Below are positions 62,301 through 64,000 of a stretch of DNA of 64,000 bases, in pieces. The DNA lies in assembly GCA_041743425.1 (NCBI GenBank), contig JBGTMS010000047.1, forward strand, positions 1 to 64,000, read 5' to 3'. Each line of letters begins with the position of its first letter. Positions within the stretch are counted from its first letter, which is position 1. The stretch is from JTS-RE37 sp041743425 (GTDB lineage Bacteria > Bacteroidota > Bacteroidia > Flavobacteriales > Flavobacteriaceae). The notes beneath the pieces are model-generated. The model worked only from the letters and a program-made list of their open reading frames with translations, was not told the DNA's origin and made no database searches. Both the position numbers and the translations under genes were made by a program.

Positions 62301-62876
62301 GCGGATGTCGGCTTGTTTGACTTCCGCCAGGTTTTCTATTTCATCCTGTAGGTATTCCGCATACTCCTTTAATTTTTCTACCGGGTAGTCGCCGGTAAAA
62401 TTGATATTCATGATGGGATACTGTTCCGAGAGGTTGAGATCAAAGACATTGGGTTCTACCTTGGCACCGTTAAAGGTAGGCCAGTCTTCACTGGCCTTCT
62501 CCGCATCTACCTCATCCTTTACTTTCTGCTTGGCAGACTCCACACTTAGTTCCTCATCAAATTCTACTGTAATGATTGCATAGTCTTCCTGAGAGGTCGA
62601 AGTAATTTCCACGACGTTGCTCACATTCTTCAGGCGATCCTCCAAGGGATCTGTAATCAGACGTTCGATATCTTCAGCTGTGTTGCCGGGATAAGGAGTA
62701 CTTACATAGATCTTAGTTTCCACGATTTCCGGAAAATCCTCCCTCGGCAATGCAAAATAGGAAGATAACCCGATGACAAAAAACAGACCAATCATCACAT
62801 AGATGACAGAGGCATTATCAATAGCCCATGAGGATAATCCAAATTCCTTATCGGCGTTTTTCTTCTGCTTACTCAT
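59373..62876 (-). CDS. RND-family efflux permease (AcrB-like)
   Basis: A 1167-residue inner-membrane pump subunit of the hydrophobe/amphiphile efflux type with twelve membrane helices and two large periplasmic loops. TM4 reads GLGMLVDNGIVVVENV: D415 is kept, but the second of AcrB's Asp pair is N416. It also has an extra hydrophobic stretch near 510-560 (LTVILAGIGLFILIFGG), usual in Bacteroidota RND pumps. The C-terminus (RFRNKPKEQDEAMHMAA) is charged. It lies three bases after the adaptor gene, so both are in one operon. Substrate unknown. Confidence 0.95.
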   Translation of the reverse strand: MSKQKKNADKEFGLSSWAIDNASVIYVMIGLFFVIGLSSYFALPREDFPEIVETKIYVSTPYPGNTAEDIERLITDPLEDRLKNVSNVVEITSTSQEDYAIITVEFDEELSVESAKQKVKDEVDAEKASEDWPTFNGAKVEPNVFDLNLSEQYPIMNINFTGDYPVEKLKEYAEYLQDEIENLAEVKQADIRGAQEKEVEVAVDVYKMMAAKVSFNDVINAIGNGNMTMSAGNLESAGQRRTIRILGEIQNPAQLENFVVKEENGDAVYLKDIANVTFDEEDKTTFAREYGESVVMLDVKKRAGKNAIAAAEEIRKIITDTRENYFPADLNISIANDSSTRTLNQVDDLVNNIIFGIILVVTVLMFFLGFRNALFVGFAIPMSMFMSFMILSLLGYTLNTMILFAMIMGLGMLVDNGIVVVENVYRLMDEGMSRTEAAKKGIGEIAYPIIISTLTTVAAFVPLGLWPGIFGQFMKYFPITLSVVLGSSLFVAIFMNSMLVSSFMEVGDKELKRKHLIRLTVILAGIGLFILIFGGTMRGLGSVMIFTAIMFWVYKYILKKWATRFQKNTMVRFENWYERRLIHALKGRNVYFYFGVTFFLLISVFMLFGMSVGSGRTKIEFFPDNTPNEVYVYIEYPQGTAIDKTNELTKAIEKRVYAVANGEDYVNGDYNYLVQSAVSQVGEGAGNPFTDGGSSAEMPHRGKVTISMREYKYRGGRDTEELRKRIQDALQGIYPGVGISVEKEAAGPPAGYPINIELEGANYDELINTAENIRNFINTKSIPGIEELKIDVNKGKPSMEVIVDREKAGELGVAVGQVGSQLRRSIFGEKAGVYKKDGDDYDINVRFNEQNRYDKSALFNQNIIFRDQASGNLREIPVSAVATQKNTSAFSAIKHRDNKRVVTVYSGLKPGFTDASAIVTEIQKEMEDYNFLPEDINIDYTGQIEEQNKQMNFLVGAFFGGLGLIMLILIFQFGGISKPLIIMIAIFLSFIGVFGGLMLTGWSFVIMMTMMGIISLAGIVVNNGVVLLDYTQILIDRRKVKMDMDDKDLLSNEEVTEVIIRGGKARLRPVILTAITTVLGLIPLAIGLNIDFFSLFSEFDPKIYIGGDNVIFWGPLAWTVIFGLLVATFLTLIIVPVLFNIIYRMKIRMRRFRNKPKEQDEAMHMAA

Positions 62877-62879
62877 GTG

Positions 62880-64000
62880 TTATTGCTTTAAGATTTCAAC
62901 TTTCTGACCATCCTTGACACTTCGGGCACCTTCCTGTATGATCTGATCGCCGTCTGTAATACCTCCCAGGACTTCGATGAGATTGCCCTGTGTCTGTCCA
63001 GTGATTATAATGCTTCTGTGCGCAACTGCCTTATTGTCCTGCTCAATTGAATTAACCGTATAGATATATTGTTCACCATCAGAATTTTCAGAAATGATGC
63101 TTTGTGGAATGAGGATGGCCTTAGTATTGGTATAATCATTGATTTTGACCTTGGCGGTAAGGTTGGGTTTAATATTGGTATTTTTATTATCCACAGGGAT
63201 CTCTGCACTGAAGGAGCGATTATTTGGATTGATGAAATTGCCCGTGTTCCGCACTTTGGTGTCAATAGTATCATTTAGGATCGGGAAAAAGATCTGCGCC
63301 TTTTTCCCGGCGGTGACACCTCCCAGATATCTTTCCGGCACTTCAACCTCTATATACATTTCTGACAGGTTGACAATCCGGAACACTTCGCTTCCCGGAC
63401 CTGGTGAAACTACAGTTCCCTGGTCCCTGATAACATCGTCAATGATCCCGGCAAAGGGTGCCCGGATGGTGGATTTTCCCAATTGACTCTGAGATTGATC
63501 AACGGCATTCTGTGTGGCTTCATAATTTGTTTTTGCCTGTAAGTATTGTATTTCAGACCCGATTTTCTGTTCCCAAAGCCTCTTTTGACGCTCATAGGTG
63601 GTTCTGGCCAGGGCGGCCTGTGTTTTTAGTTGTTCAAGCTGGCTGCCCATCCCGCCATCGTCTATGGCTGCAAGTATCTGACCCTTTTTTACAGCCTGAC
63701 CCTCCTTTACATATACCCTGAGCAGGGTCCCTGCCATCTCCGGGTAAATAAGCACATTCTGTTTGGTTTTTACGTCTCCCTGAAGTTCCAGGTAGTGGTC
63801 GAATTCTTCCGATTTGGCCAGTAATGTAGTGACCAGGGGAAGATTTTCATCCGAATCCTTGGTGGCAATGACAGAGTCGAGCATTTTCAAATCATCATCA
63901 AGGGCTTTTTGCTGTGCGGAAATTTCACCGCGCCTGGTACGTAGCGCCGACAGGTCGCCCTGAGAAATGACATCCTCCAGGGATGATTTTTTTTCTTCTC
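62880..64000 (-). CDS. RND efflux periplasmic adaptor, 5' truncated
   Basis: The membrane-fusion subunit of the pump. The frame is open to the right edge, so the start, signal peptide and a part of the coiled coil lie outside; the ATG at 63890 is internal. Seen here: the end of a coiled coil (QGDLSALRTRRGEISAQQKALDDDL), the lipoyl domain (LIYPEMAGTLLRVYVKEGQAVKKGQILAAIDD), a hairpin (about 90-140 of the visible part), the STIRAPFAGIIDDVI beta-barrel link and the membrane-proximal domain. It is directly upstream of the permease gene. Confidence 0.93.
   Translation of the reverse strand, partial: EEKKSSLEDVISQGDLSALRTRRGEISAQQKALDDDLKMLDSVIATKDSDENLPLVTTLLAKSEEFDHYLELQGDVKTKQNVLIYPEMAGTLLRVYVKEGQAVKKGQILAAIDDGGMGSQLEQLKTQAALARTTYERQKRLWEQKIGSEIQYLQAKTNYEATQNAVDQSQSQLGKSTIRAPFAGIIDDVIRDQGTVVSPGPGSEVFRIVNLSEMYIEVEVPERYLGGVTAGKKAQIFFPILNDTIDTKVRNTGNFINPNNRSFSAEIPVDNKNTNIKPNLTAKVKINDYTNTKAILIPQSIISENSDGEQYIYTVNSIEQDNKAVAHRSIIITGQTQGNLIEVLGGITDGDQIIQEGARSVKDGQKVEILKQ

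Noticed and set aside
1..64000. tRNA, rRNA, insertion sequences or prophage
   Set aside because: No T-loop motif with a fitting acceptor stem, no rRNA-like stretch, and no transposase, integrase or phage gene was seen.

Overview
The window looks like a chromosome segment of a free-living, probably marine, member of the Flavobacteriaceae (Bacteroidota). Signs of this are many start codons preceded by a Bacteroidota-type -7 promoter element (TAnnTTTG) rather than a strong Shine-Dalgarno, a TonB-dependent receptor paired with a surface lipoprotein, DUF1080, GMC and TIM-barrel isomerase sugar genes, a PA0069-type radical SAM protein, and families typical of the phylum (DUF3109, DUF3078, bacilliredoxin). 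I see no rRNA, tRNA, CRISPR array, phage or intact insertion sequence. The genus cannot be fixed from the sequence alone.

Layout. 0-9.2 kb holds mostly housekeeping and envelope genes: a crotonase cut by the left edge, a secreted protein, a radical SAM enzyme, a PlsC acyltransferase with an HD hydrolase, a bacilliredoxin, a TerB/DnaJ protein, a HupE-like membrane protein, dCMP deaminase and an S41 protease. 9.6-17 kb holds a small beta-barrel protein, a lipoprotein esterase, a MarC protein, a DUF3109 protein, a LytTR response regulator with a TPR histidine kinase, and two small secreted or membrane proteins. 17.6-21.3 kb is the class Ia ribonucleotide reductase pair nrdB-nrdA.

21.9-34.4 kb is the main accessory block: two GMC flavin oxidoreductases, one gluconate-dehydrogenase subunit-3 protein, three AP-endonuclease-2-fold sugar isomerases, an MFS permease, a Gfo/Idh/MocA dehydrogenase and two DUF1080 (3-keto-disaccharide hydrolase) lipoproteins. 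Together they read as an oxidative (3-keto) route for breaking glycosides: oxidation in the periplasm, cleavage of the keto-glycoside, import, then isomerisation and reduction. 34.5-36.6 kb is a compact housekeeping operon (yicC-family, gmk, nadD). 37-41 kb holds an amidohydrolase and sialate-O-acetylesterase pair and a DUF6503-like protein.

41.4-50 kb holds a PiT phosphate permease fused to a PhoU-like domain, small secreted proteins, a TonB-dependent receptor and its partner beta-helix lipoprotein. Four transcription units here carry tandem 11-bp repeats with a TAAC core upstream, and in two of them the repeats sit at an identical distance from a -7 element. This looks like an uncharacterised, possibly phosphate-responsive regulon and is the finding I would check first. 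50-64 kb returns to core functions: dgt, DUF3078, dxs, tadA, a cold shock protein, a ClC channel and aspS, ending in an RND efflux permease and its adaptor, which is cut by the right edge.
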